Source: Candidatus Poribacteria bacterium | Lineage (GTDB): Bacteria > Poribacteria > WGA-4E > WGA-3G | Direction of reading: 5' to 3' | NCBI GenBank assembly: GCA_022821065.1 | Contig: JAJEEK010000122.1 | Location: forward strand, 26,796 to 90,795 | Length of the DNA: 64,000 nucleotides | Part shown: piece by piece, positions 49,965 to 58,052 of the stretch | How the letters are laid out: each line of letters begins with the position of its first letter | Numbering within the stretch: the first letter of the stretch is position 1 | Notes under the pieces: model-generated | Database searches by the model: none | The model's input: the letters and a program-made list of their open reading frames with translations, nothing else | What the model was told of the DNA's origin: nothing | Program-made: the position numbers and the translations under genes

Positions 49965-50636
49965 TCATTCAAACAGTTGTCCTACGCGACAGGTAAACCC
50001 TGGCACAATATCCTCACCTGTTAACGTGGCTTCGCGCGTAAGTATTTCAATGTCGTTTTCAGATCGATAGGCTGTCACCGCTTTGGCGATAGGATCAAAT
50101 ACCCAGACGAGGCGGGTCCCTGCCGCCAGATAGTCGAGTGCCTTGCGGACAATACGGTAGTGAACATCCGTCGGAGAGACCACTTCAATCGCTAAGTCGG
50201 GCGGTATCGGGAACGTTTTATCTTCGTCAACATCCAAGTGATCGGCCGAAACGAAAGCCACATCGGGTTTCATTATACGGTCGCCAACCTGAAATATCGT
50301 TTCTGCCGTATACAATTCCCCCAATCCATTTTCGTAGACATGCGAGGACAGATGCCATATAACCTTGGCACTGATCTTACCGTGTCTTCTCGTTGCTGGG
50401 GACATCGGTATTAATTCTCCTTTTGCGTATTCGTACCCTGGGACATCGTTCTCAAGAAATTCTTCCGGTGTCATCGTTGTGGGAATCGGTAGTTGCCTTT
50501 CTCGCGGTGACTTCAGGACTAATTTACCGTCAATGTATTCATAGCCTGGGACATCGTTCTCAAGAAATTCTTCCAACGTCACGGTGGTCGGTATTGATTC
50601 GGGAATTTCTGGCGCGTCTTTACGAGGCTCTTTCAT
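49965..50636 (-). CDS. Uma2-family (DUF820) endonuclease-like protein with duplicated N-terminus
   Basis: 223 residues. The core from about residue 51 is a Uma2 protein: MTPEEFLENDVPGYEYAKGELIPMSP, YTAETIFQVGDRIMKPDVAFVS (PD...), PPDLAIEVVSPTDVHYRIVRKALDYLAAGTRLVWVFDP (E-x-V...K/R pattern of the PD-(D/E)XK fold). Residues 15-44 repeat 51-80 almost exactly (IPTTVTLEEFLENDVPGYEY / IPTTMTPEEFLENDVPGYEY), at a 108-bp offset in the DNA. It overlaps the MocA-like gene start by 4 bp. The biological role of Uma2 proteins is unclear; they are multicopy in cyanobacteria and some other phyla. Confidence 0.85.
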   Translation of the reverse strand: MKEPRKDAPEIPESIPTTVTLEEFLENDVPGYEYIDGKLVLKSPRERQLPIPTTMTPEEFLENDVPGYEYAKGELIPMSPATRRHGKISAKVIWHLSSHVYENGLGELYTAETIFQVGDRIMKPDVAFVSADHLDVDEDKTFPIPPDLAIEVVSPTDVHYRIVRKALDYLAAGTRLVWVFDPIAKAVTAYRSENDIEILTREATLTGEDIVPGFTCRVGQLFE

Positions 50637-51274
50637 TTTTCTTTCTCCTTTAGGGCCCGTTCATAATCCTCGCGGTCATCAATATCCCGCAGCACATCAT
50701 CTGTATCTACGGCAACATAGTGAATATCGTCGCTGTATTTTTTCAAGAGGGTCCGCACGCCGTCGCTTTCAGCGTCCAGAGCAAGTATATCCGAGGCATA
50801 TTTTTCATCAAAGATAACCGGGTGCCCACGCTTGTAATTATAACTCGGTACAACAATCCCTTTTTTCGTCTGCTGATATGCCTCTATAACCTGATTGATG
50901 CGTGCAGATGTGATGAACGGCTGATCCACGAGCATCAGGGCAAACGCGTCGTTTTCTTGGCAAGCACGGATACCTGTCTGTGCAGAGGTCAACATGCCGT
51001 CGCGGTAATCTCGGTTGAAGACGGTTTTGATCGGACGTGTCCCCAATTGCTTTTCAATTTCCGCTGCGCGGTGTCCGACCACAACGATAACCTCATCGAA
51101 TTTGGCAGCGAGCATATTGTCTACGACGGTCTCAACGATAGTGCTTTCTCCAAAAGGGAGTAGCTGCTTCGGTTCCCCCATCCGAGTAGAGAGTCCAGCA
51201 GCAAGCAGGATTCCAGATACGCCTTTTTTGTATGCGCTTGCAAGCGGTGTACTACAGGACGGTGTTTGCGTCAT
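50633..51274 (-). CDS. MocA/MobA-like nucleotidyltransferase
   Basis: The 213-residue member of the NTP-transferase fold has GILLAAGLSTRMGEPKQLLPFG at the N-terminus, VVVGHRAAEIEKQL, MLTSAQTGIRACQENDAFALMLVDQPFI with the metal-binding Asp, and GHPVIFDEKYASDIL. It is closest to MocA (CTP:molybdopterin cytidylyltransferase), which makes the MCD cofactor of CO and xanthine dehydrogenases. MobA (GMP form) is the alternative. No molybdenum hydroxylase is in the window. It starts 3 bp after the YdjY-acylphosphatase gene and overlaps uma2. Confidence 0.85.
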   Translation of the reverse strand: MTQTPSCSTPLASAYKKGVSGILLAAGLSTRMGEPKQLLPFGESTIVETVVDNMLAAKFDEVIVVVGHRAAEIEKQLGTRPIKTVFNRDYRDGMLTSAQTGIRACQENDAFALMLVDQPFITSARINQVIEAYQQTKKGIVVPSYNYKRGHPVIFDEKYASDILALDAESDGVRTLLKKYSDDIHYVAVDTDDVLRDIDDREDYERALKEKEK

Positions 51275-51277
51275 AAC

Positions 51278-52225
51278 CTAATACCGAATATCGAAAGCCT
51301 TGTATTCTCCTGTGAAAGGCCGCTTGTCAACTTCGAGTGAATCCACTCGCGCGTAACGCGGTCCGTTCTCTAATAACGCGATTAACGCATCCAACTGTGC
51401 CTTATCACCCTCAGCGACGACTTCAACTTTGCCGTTTGGTAGATTCTTGGCGTACCCTTTAATGCCAAGCTGCCGAGCGTTAAGTTGTGTGAAATTGCGG
51501 AACCCTACACCTTGGACCTTCCCTGTGATAAGTGCATACAGTTGCATCTTCTGGTTAACCTCAATCGTAAGTGTAACAGGTGTTCCGAGTTTCGGCATCA
51601 ATCTTTCGTTCTTTTTGTAGATATTCTCTTCTTCGGATTCTGGAAGCGGATTCTGGAAAAGTGCGCTTGCGTCAAACCGCTTCAAGGCGACGAGATCGTT
51701 GCTCATAAACGCCTGCGGCATCATCGCGTCTTCATCATCGCTATCAAGGTCTGCTACGATCCGAGAACCGGAATAGATCCAAGCGACGTGCGACATCGTT
51801 TTTTTCGTTTTTACATTGAAAATGAGTTCTTCGGCACGAACTTTTTTCGTTTCATCGCCATCTTTCCATTCAGCATAAATGAGGAACTCTGTCCCTGTTG
51901 GTGGGGTCGGTTCATCTTTCTCCTCGTCGTAACCCGGAGGCGTTCCCGTCTTAACGCCGAGCTTTTCGATGGCTTCATAAATTTCTTTTCCAGTTGCCTC
52001 GACGACGATAATACTCTCGTATTCTTTACCGTTATGTCCACAAACGAGGTACTCAACGGCACCCTTTAGGTGTTCATCGTATTCACCGAGTGCTTCAGAT
52101 ATTTTACCTTTTAAGACAAGCTTCTTCTCCTTTTCCACGATTTCGAGATGCCCATCTGCCCACGTAATACTCGACAACGCAATAAGACACACACCGATAT
52201 AGACGATCATTTTCACTTTCTGCAT
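51278..52225 (-). CDS. Exported YdjY-like domain fused to acylphosphatase
   Basis: 315 residues. Signal peptide 1-23 (MIVYIGVCLIALSSITWA). Residues about 35-150 resemble YdjY domains (KGKISEALGEYDEHLKGAVEYLVCGHNGKEYESIIVV; TEFLIYAEWKDG). Residues about 227-315 form a complete acylphosphatase: ALITGKVQGVGFRNFTQLNA with the catalytic Arg, then GYAKNLPNGKVEVVAEG with the catalytic Asn, ending YKAFDIRY. Acylphosphatases are normally small cytosolic proteins; an exported fusion is unusual. AGGAGG lies 6 nt before the ATG. It is first gene of a unit with the MocA-like and uma2 genes. Confidence 0.82.
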   Translation of the reverse strand: MQKVKMIVYIGVCLIALSSITWADGHLEIVEKEKKLVLKGKISEALGEYDEHLKGAVEYLVCGHNGKEYESIIVVEATGKEIYEAIEKLGVKTGTPPGYDEEKDEPTPPTGTEFLIYAEWKDGDETKKVRAEELIFNVKTKKTMSHVAWIYSGSRIVADLDSDDEDAMMPQAFMSNDLVALKRFDASALFQNPLPESEEENIYKKNERLMPKLGTPVTLTIEVNQKMQLYALITGKVQGVGFRNFTQLNARQLGIKGYAKNLPNGKVEVVAEGDKAQLDALIALLENGPRYARVDSLEVDKRPFTGEYKAFDIRY

Positions 52226-52302
52226 AAGATGCCTCCTTTTTTATTTCTCCCAATTATCAGACCCGAGATACTTGTAGAATGGGCAGAATTCGCCACTGCC
52301 AC

Positions 52303-52346
52303 AAGAGCCTCTTAACTGATAACCGATAACTGATAACTGATAACCA
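52303..52346. repeat. Half heptamer element D (ACTGATA units)
   Basis: ACAAGAGCCTCTTA is followed by ACTGATA, ACCGATA, ACTGATA, ACTGATA, ACC. The AAGAG/CTCTT core remains with almost no loop, and the left arm is lost. It abuts the stop codon of the DUF481 gene. Confidence 0.65.
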
Positions 52347-53168
52347 TTAAAAAGTATACCGTAATCCGTTAAATATTTCCACATCATGTTTGCGGATGCC
52401 AGTTGGGGGGTCATTATCGTATCGGAAATTTACCCGAAGCGGGAATGCTAACTTCGTCGTCAACTGGAATGTCAAGCTACCTTCAAAAAGGATACGATAG
52501 TCTTGAAAACGGCGTAGATGGAACTGATAGTAGCCGGTCGCGCTCGTTGTAATGTGTTCGTCCAGACGACCCGTCCAGTTGATGTAGTTTGTTGAGCGAA
52601 CAATGCGGGTTGTAATCACGCCCTCCGTTTTGTCATTAATACGTTCATGTTCCCACATCGCACCAATACCGAGATAGATATTAAATTTGGAACTTGATGG
52701 ATATAAATCGAAGCGCGTCCCGCCACCCACTAAATTCCGGTCGCTTAGACGGATAGATGCATTGAACTGTTTTTGCGCAAAGGATTCAAGTAGGAGATGA
52801 GAGGTCAAACGTCGGATGATACGCGCGTGCGACATGCCTTTATTGATAAAAAATTCGCCGCCTCTACGGCCGTACTGGAGACTTCCGAAAACAAAACTGT
52901 GATACCTCTTTGAGAGATAGTCAGATCGGAATCGTCCGCGTGCCGTCAATAGATCCGTATTGCCAGTACGATACGTTAAATCCAGTGCGATATTATTATA
53001 CCAGCCGGGGTCTAATCGCATCTGTTTCATCGTTTCGCCTGTGAAGATATTCACTTGTGCAGCGAGCGGAGAGCAATAGGAAAGAAATAAGGCAAAGCAG
53101 ATGCCGATAATTCGTTTATAGCCGTTTTGAGCGAGAGAATCCGTAGTGAGGTTCATTTCGTTTTCCAT
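52347..53168 (-). CDS. DUF481-family outer-membrane barrel protein
   Basis: About 273 residues. N-terminal signal segment (IIGICFALFLSYCSPLAAQ), then alternating beta-strands: NNIALDLTYRTGNTDLLTARGRFRSDY, HSFVFGSLQYGRRGGEFFINKGMSHARIIRRLTSHLLLESFAQKQ, ending VEIFNGLRYTF with a terminal Phe. This is the DUF481 (YdiY-like) pattern. The start is uncertain among TTG 53177, ATG 53168 and ATG 53156; none has a strong ribosome binding site. It is divergent from the nucleoside hydrolase. The role is unknown. Confidence 0.85.
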   Translation of the reverse strand: MENEMNLTTDSLAQNGYKRIIGICFALFLSYCSPLAAQVNIFTGETMKQMRLDPGWYNNIALDLTYRTGNTDLLTARGRFRSDYLSKRYHSFVFGSLQYGRRGGEFFINKGMSHARIIRRLTSHLLLESFAQKQFNASIRLSDRNLVGGGTRFDLYPSSSKFNIYLGIGAMWEHERINDKTEGVITTRIVRSTNYINWTGRLDEHITTSATGYYQFHLRRFQDYRILFEGSLTFQLTTKLAFPLRVNFRYDNDPPTGIRKHDVEIFNGLRYTF

Positions 53169-53228
53169 CTTGGACAAAATTGTTCTTTCATGGTAAAATC
53201 AATAAAACACAAAATAGAAAGGCACACA

Positions 53229-54191
53229 ATGCAACGCATCCTTATAGATACCGACCCGGGTGTAGACGACGCGTTCGCCATATTCCTCGCAATGCGATCG
53301 CCTGAATTACAGGTAGAAGCAATAACGACTGTCTGTGGCAACGTCCCTGTCGCGCAGGCGACACAAAACCTACTCACACTTCTTGATGTGCTTGATTTAG
53401 ACGAATTTCCGGTTATCGCGCAAGGCGAGACAGAACCGCTTGCCAAACAACTCGTAACAGCGGCACACGTTCACGGTAGAGATGGATTAGGGAACACCAG
53501 TCAACACCGTTCCACCGACGGCAGTCTGTTGTATCCCCTGGCCGACACTGAGGTCGTTCCACTGGCAGGGGTCGATCTCATTCTTGAGATGGTATCGCGT
53601 TACCCAGACGAATTGATAATTGTAACCCTCGGTCCGTTGACGAATATTGCGAAGGCGATCCGCAAGGATGCCTCTAAGATGCGACGACTTCAGAAGATTT
53701 TTGTAATGGGTGGCGTGTTTGAAGAATACGGTAACGTCACAACAACGGCAGAATTCAACATCTTCGTGGATCCGCATGCAGCGCAAGAAGTTTTCGATTT
53801 CGGTGTCCCGATCCATATTGCACCACTTGATGCAACCCATCAGGTCGTTTTAACAGGTGAGCGGTTGCATGCCGAATTCGACAAGCGAGAGGATAAGGTC
53901 TCCTGCTTTCTCAAGGACGCAACACAGACGTGCATGGAATTTTATCGTCAACACGTCGGGTTCTGGGGATTTCATATCCACGACGCCTTGCCGATTGGCA
54001 TGCTAACACATCCAGAACACTTTGAGAGCGTTGATGCCTACGTTCAGGTTGAAACCGTCGGCACTTTGACAAACGGCATGACAGTTGCCGATCTACGACG
54101 AGAACGCCGCCATCCGAACCCAAACGCGCAGGTCTGTATAAAAGTCGCCGCTGAAGCGTTTTTGGATCACTTCTTCAAGCGACTGCGCTGA
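53229..54191 (+). CDS. Inosine-uridine-type nucleoside hydrolase
   Basis: Hydrolyses the N-glycosidic bond of nucleosides for salvage. 320 residues with the calcium-binding DTDPGVDDAFAI at the N-terminus, TTVCGNVPVAQATQNLL, HGRDGLGN, VTLGPLTNIAKAI, IFVMGGVFEEYGNVTTTAEFNIFVDPHAA, and the C-terminal HDALPIGMLTHPE with the last Asp ligand. The open frame begins at 53127, but GAAAGG before the ATG at 53229 and the family start MQRILIDTDPG set the start there. It is convergent with the next gene (2-bp gap). Confidence 0.95.
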   Translation: MQRILIDTDPGVDDAFAIFLAMRSPELQVEAITTVCGNVPVAQATQNLLTLLDVLDLDEFPVIAQGETEPLAKQLVTAAHVHGRDGLGNTSQHRSTDGSLLYPLADTEVVPLAGVDLILEMVSRYPDELIIVTLGPLTNIAKAIRKDASKMRRLQKIFVMGGVFEEYGNVTTTAEFNIFVDPHAAQEVFDFGVPIHIAPLDATHQVVLTGERLHAEFDKREDKVSCFLKDATQTCMEFYRQHVGFWGFHIHDALPIGMLTHPEHFESVDAYVQVETVGTLTNGMTVADLRRERRHPNPNAQVCIKVAAEAFLDHFFKRLR

Positions 54192-54193
54192 AA

Positions 54194-55471
54194 TCATATC
54201 TCAATGGGTGCTCTTGGGAACTTATAGTTTGTCTCGAAGGTGTTGTTTTCAAATACGACGTTTCGGTTTGCCTGACCGCGGATGGACACTGCCTTTCCAT
54301 CGGTGTGGACATAATTGTTATGGAAACGGATGCTACGGATCCCCTCGCTTGAACAATCAACGCCTGCCGGATTTCCATCGATGGATTTTGTCATATAGAC
54401 CGTATTTCCATAAAACCTTGTGTCTGTGATTCCACCATTCGCCCCAGTAGACCATAGATGGATGCCGCCATAACTGTTTTTCCTGCCATCATTCACACTC
54501 AGGTTATTACAGATGAGGTTCCCGTAAAACGGACGCGCCCCCTCAAATTGCGCCAATAGGTATCCAGCACCGTCGTTGTCGTGGGAATAATTATGCTGAA
54601 CGACTGAATTCGTTACACCACCATCCAGATCGAACCCACCGCCGTCTTTACTGCTCCGTGTGCGGTTGTGGTGAGATTCGTTGAACTGGATAACAACCCG
54701 GTTAGCATCCCACGCCCATATACCGACGGGACCACCGCCTTCATAATCGTTCAATCTTCCATTTTCGTAGGCGCGACAATGCTCAATAATTGCGCCATCC
54801 ACTTGCGCGAGGACAATACCGTTTCCTGAATGGCTCACTTTGCCCGGGATACCTGCATTCCTATAGGCACTACAATTGCCGATATAAAAATCGGCGTGCG
54901 CGTAACCCTTTTGCTCTGGATTCCAAGGACCGATACAACTAATACCGGCATCGCCGTTGTCGTGGCTCGTGGTGTTTGTAATTTTGACATCACGAAACCC
55001 GCTCCAACTATTGTCGGTCGGTTGTGCTATAAAATTAACCCCGGCGTACTTGAATCCGCTGACATCCACCCGATGAATCCGAATATCTGATAACTTGCTA
55101 TTTCTCGGTAAGGTATTAATGAACGAGACACCCGAACCGGTATTTTTTGATGCACCAGCACCGACAAAATTGAGGTTGACAAGATGTACGCCGCCCCTGT
55201 CTTTTGCTGTGAAACCGCTGCCAGAACCTGCGTCAATTGTCGCTCTATCCGAACCATACGACCCTATCGTTACAACACACACTTTGTCTGTTTGACCCTG
55301 TTTAACCTTCGCCAAGCGGAGGTTTCCGACGAAGGTTTGGTTGGCTTTAAACCAGACCGAATCGCCTGGAAACAGTTGAGTGGCGTTCACCCGTGCGATG
55401 CTTCTCCAAGGGTACGTTTCGGACAAACCGCTATTTGAATCGTCACCAAGTGGACTGACATAGTAATCCAT
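54194..55471 (-). CDS. Right-handed parallel beta-helix protein (DUF1565/pectate-lyase-like)
   Basis: 425 residues beginning DYYVSPLGDDSNSGLSETYPWRSI, the DUF1565 opening of parallel beta-helix proteins, followed by many coils with N-x-[SH] turns (NTTSHDNGDAGISC, NYSHDNDGAGYLL, RFYGNTVYMTKS, RFHNNYVHTDG). Such proteins bind or cleave polysaccharides. Unlike most relatives, there is no signal peptide before the YYVSP segment, and no strong ribosome binding site precedes the ATG, so the export signal may be lost or the protein may travel differently. No catalytic residues could be assigned. Confidence 0.82.
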   Translation of the reverse strand: MDYYVSPLGDDSNSGLSETYPWRSIARVNATQLFPGDSVWFKANQTFVGNLRLAKVKQGQTDKVCVVTIGSYGSDRATIDAGSGSGFTAKDRGGVHLVNLNFVGAGASKNTGSGVSFINTLPRNSKLSDIRIHRVDVSGFKYAGVNFIAQPTDNSWSGFRDVKITNTTSHDNGDAGISCIGPWNPEQKGYAHADFYIGNCSAYRNAGIPGKVSHSGNGIVLAQVDGAIIEHCRAYENGRLNDYEGGGPVGIWAWDANRVVIQFNESHHNRTRSSKDGGGFDLDGGVTNSVVQHNYSHDNDGAGYLLAQFEGARPFYGNLICNNLSVNDGRKNSYGGIHLWSTGANGGITDTRFYGNTVYMTKSIDGNPAGVDCSSEGIRSIRFHNNYVHTDGKAVSIRGQANRNVVFENNTFETNYKFPRAPIEI

Positions 55472-55543
55472 AAAAAATAATTAAAGGGCTTACGCGAACG
55501 AGCGATGAAGGGATTCCTTGAGTTTTCTGGCATAACTCAGTTG

Positions 55544-57457
55544 TTATTCTTTTTCTGGTGAAGGTGCGACATTCCATAAAAGCACGGTGCCATCCCTACT
55601 TCCGCTGGCAAGCAGCAACCCATCAGGACTAAAGGATACACTCTCTACAACTCCTGTATGCCCTTTGAGCGTTTGAATATGGTTACCCGTGTTAACATCC
55701 CACAGGCGGATCGTAGCGTCTCCACTTCCACTCGCAAGTGTTCTGCCATCCGGAGTAAATAATACGCTACTGACATTAGACCTGTGCCCTTTGAACATTT
55801 GGATATGACTACCAGTGTTAACATCCCATAAATGAACGGCCTTGTCCCAATTCCCGGCAGCAAGTATTTTTCCATCCGGACTAAACGCAACGCTACTAAC
55901 CCCAAAACCATATTTAAGCGTTCGGATATGACTACCAGTGCTCACATCCCACAAACAAATGGTCGCGTCCCTACTCCCACTGGCGAGCAGCTGTCCATTG
56001 GGGCTAAAAGCTACGCTCGTAATCCCATCTACTTGCCTTTCAAACGTGTATAGGTTCTTGCTGGTACTAACATCCCATAAACGAACAGTTTCGTCCCTAC
56101 TTCCCGAAGCAAGTGTTTTGCCATCCGGACTAAACACAACGCTAAGGATCATATATTTATGTCCTTGAAACGTCCGGTAACGGCTACCAGTGCTCACATC
56201 CCATAAATCACGCCCACTGACGATTGTTTTTCCATCCGGACTAAATGATACACAATGGACCATACCTATATTCTTAAACGTTCTGATTTTTTTACCATTG
56301 TTTACATCCCATAAATGAATGGTATTTCTTTTTACAATTGACGAAGAACCTTCATTTCCCGAAACGAGTGTTTTCCCATCCGGACTAAACGAGGCACTAT
56401 TGACAGGAGACGTATGTCCATCAAGCGTTCTGATGAGGTTGCTGGTGCGGACATTCCATAAACAAACTGTGTTGCCACTCCCAGATGCAAGCATTTGCCC
56501 ATCCGGACTAAATACAACGGTATGAATATCATTCGTATGGCCTGTTAATGTTGATAGACGGTGGCCGGTGCTGATTTCCCATAGACGAATAGTTTTGTCA
56601 ACACTTCCTGAAGCGAGGGTTTTGCCATCCGGCCTGAACGATACACATCTGACACGATACGTATGCCCCTCAAGTGTTCTGATGAGGTTGCCGGTGCGGA
56701 CATTCCATAAACGAACTGTGTTGCCACTCCCAGATGCAAGCATTTGCCCATCCGGACTAAATGATACGCTTTCAACATCCCCCTTATACATTGTGAGTGT
56801 GCGGCGGTGGCGACCAGTACGGGCATTCCATAACCGAACAGAATTGTCACTACTCCCACTGGCGAGCGTTTTTCCATCCGGACTAAACACAACGTTTTTG
56901 ACAACAACCCAATTTTCTTTGTGTTTTGCGTGTGAGTGTTTGAGTGTTCGACGGAGGCGACCAGTGGTAGTATCCCATAAACGAATGATAGCATCTTTAC
57001 CTTTCCGCCCGCACGAAGCCAATGTTTTACCATCCGGACTAAATGACACGTTATAGACAGAACTCCTACGTCCAGTCTCAAAACTCGTATCTTCCGTGAG
57101 TGTTCGGATAATTGTACCGGTGTTAACATTCCATAAACGAATGGTATCATAACCACCTGAAGCGAGGGTTTTGCCATCCGGACTAAACGATACACTTGAG
57201 ACACCATGCGGATGTTCCTTAATCAGATTGAGTTCTTTGCCCGTCTGTGCATCGTAAAGCCAAATACCAATGCCGCTTGCCACTGCCAGACGTGTGCCAT
57301 CGGGAGAATAGGCGATTTCCTCTATAGCTCCCTTACCAAGACGGGCTTTCGCGCCTTCGGGCAAATGCCATTGTGTATAATCTTCAGCATAGGTATTTGA
57401 TGTGAAAGCAAATATCACTAAAAATGCTGTTAGAATCAGACATACTATTGTCTTCAT
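55544..57457 (-). CDS. Exported WD40 beta-propeller protein 1
   Basis: 637 residues. Signal peptide 1-24 (VCLILTAFLVIFAFTSNTYA), then EDYTQWHLPEGAKARLGKGAIEEIAYSPDGTR as a leader shared with the other WD40 gene at 59830. About 13-14 WD40 units follow, with VSFSPDGKTLASGS, TIRLWDVNTGxHI, GHTxxVxSV, enough for two seven-bladed propellers. It is secreted and probably serves as a binding scaffold. Near-identical repeats (for example GQMLASGSGNTVRLWNVRT twice) suggest recent internal duplication. AAGGAACCACA lies before the ATG. Confidence 0.9.
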   Translation of the reverse strand: MKTIVCLILTAFLVIFAFTSNTYAEDYTQWHLPEGAKARLGKGAIEEIAYSPDGTRLAVASGIGIWLYDAQTGKELNLIKEHPHGVSSVSFSPDGKTLASGGYDTIRLWNVNTGTIIRTLTEDTSFETGRRSSVYNVSFSPDGKTLASCGRKGKDAIIRLWDTTTGRLRRTLKHSHAKHKENWVVVKNVVFSPDGKTLASGSSDNSVRLWNARTGRHRRTLTMYKGDVESVSFSPDGQMLASGSGNTVRLWNVRTGNLIRTLEGHTYRVRCVSFRPDGKTLASGSVDKTIRLWEISTGHRLSTLTGHTNDIHTVVFSPDGQMLASGSGNTVCLWNVRTSNLIRTLDGHTSPVNSASFSPDGKTLVSGNEGSSSIVKRNTIHLWDVNNGKKIRTFKNIGMVHCVSFSPDGKTIVSGRDLWDVSTGSRYRTFQGHKYMILSVVFSPDGKTLASGSRDETVRLWDVSTSKNLYTFERQVDGITSVAFSPNGQLLASGSRDATICLWDVSTGSHIRTLKYGFGVSSVAFSPDGKILAAGNWDKAVHLWDVNTGSHIQMFKGHRSNVSSVLFTPDGRTLASGSGDATIRLWDVNTGNHIQTLKGHTGVVESVSFSPDGLLLASGSRDGTVLLWNVAPSPEKE

Positions 57458-57499
57458 TGTGGTTCCTTTTTTGGTGAAGGTGGGGCACCGTATACAAAA

Positions 57500-58021
57500 T
57501 TAAAACACATCTACGCCACCGAGTGGGTGATTCGGGATATAGCGGAGTTCGTTGTAAGGATCGCGCTGGAGCATCATCGGCACCTCTAACTTCGGTAGTT
57601 TCAGTTCAGCCAATTTAATGCGCTGATCAGGGGTCAGTTCCGCTGCGATCTCCTCAATGATCTCCTTAATTTCGTCAAGGAAAATGTCGCGTTGTCTGAG
57701 AAATTTCCGTGCCTCCGCACGAAATACATTGAGTTCGCGCCGCGATCGCGTGTCCCTAAATCTGTCTTCGTATCGACCGTAAGCGCGCTGTGTTATGCCT
57801 GCCCGATATACCTGATAGTCTGCCTCTAACTGTTTTTTCTCGAAATCGTAGTCCTCTACAATATCTCGGATGAGTTTCAACTTCGGGTGAATCATCTGCT
57901 GCTGTGCTGGTGTGAGCTGCAGTGCCTCGGAGCTTCTGGAAACATCAATCAGCTTGAGTCCACCGCAAGCCTGTAGGAAGCCACAGAGGATTAGAATGAG
58001 TAGCAGCCGTATGTTTCCCAT
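57500..58021 (-). CDS. LTXXQ/Spy-CpxP-like lipoprotein
   Basis: 173 residues. The lipobox LQAC at about residues 16-19, after a hydrophobic leader (IRLLLILILCGF), predicts lipidation. The mature part is helical with two LTxxQ motifs (LQLTPAQQQMIHPKLKLI and AELTPDQRIKLAELKLP) flanking charged helices, as in Spy/CpxP periplasmic chaperones and heavy-metal-resistance proteins. It may sense or protect envelope proteins. It lies 32 bp downstream of the M32 peptidase gene and 42 bp before the WD40 gene, all minus strand. Confidence 0.8.
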   Translation of the reverse strand: MGNIRLLLILILCGFLQACGGLKLIDVSRSSEALQLTPAQQQMIHPKLKLIRDIVEDYDFEKKQLEADYQVYRAGITQRAYGRYEDRFRDTRSRRELNVFRAEARKFLRQRDIFLDEIKEIIEEIAAELTPDQRIKLAELKLPKLEVPMMLQRDPYNELRYIPNHPLGGVDVF

Positions 58022-58052
58022 GGTCCAGTCTCCTTGTCGGTTTGCGAATCGG

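Noticed and set aside
53127..53228. Longer N-terminus of the nucleoside hydrolase
   Set aside because: It overlaps the divergent DUF481 start region, and the family begins at the DTDPG strand right after the later ATG.
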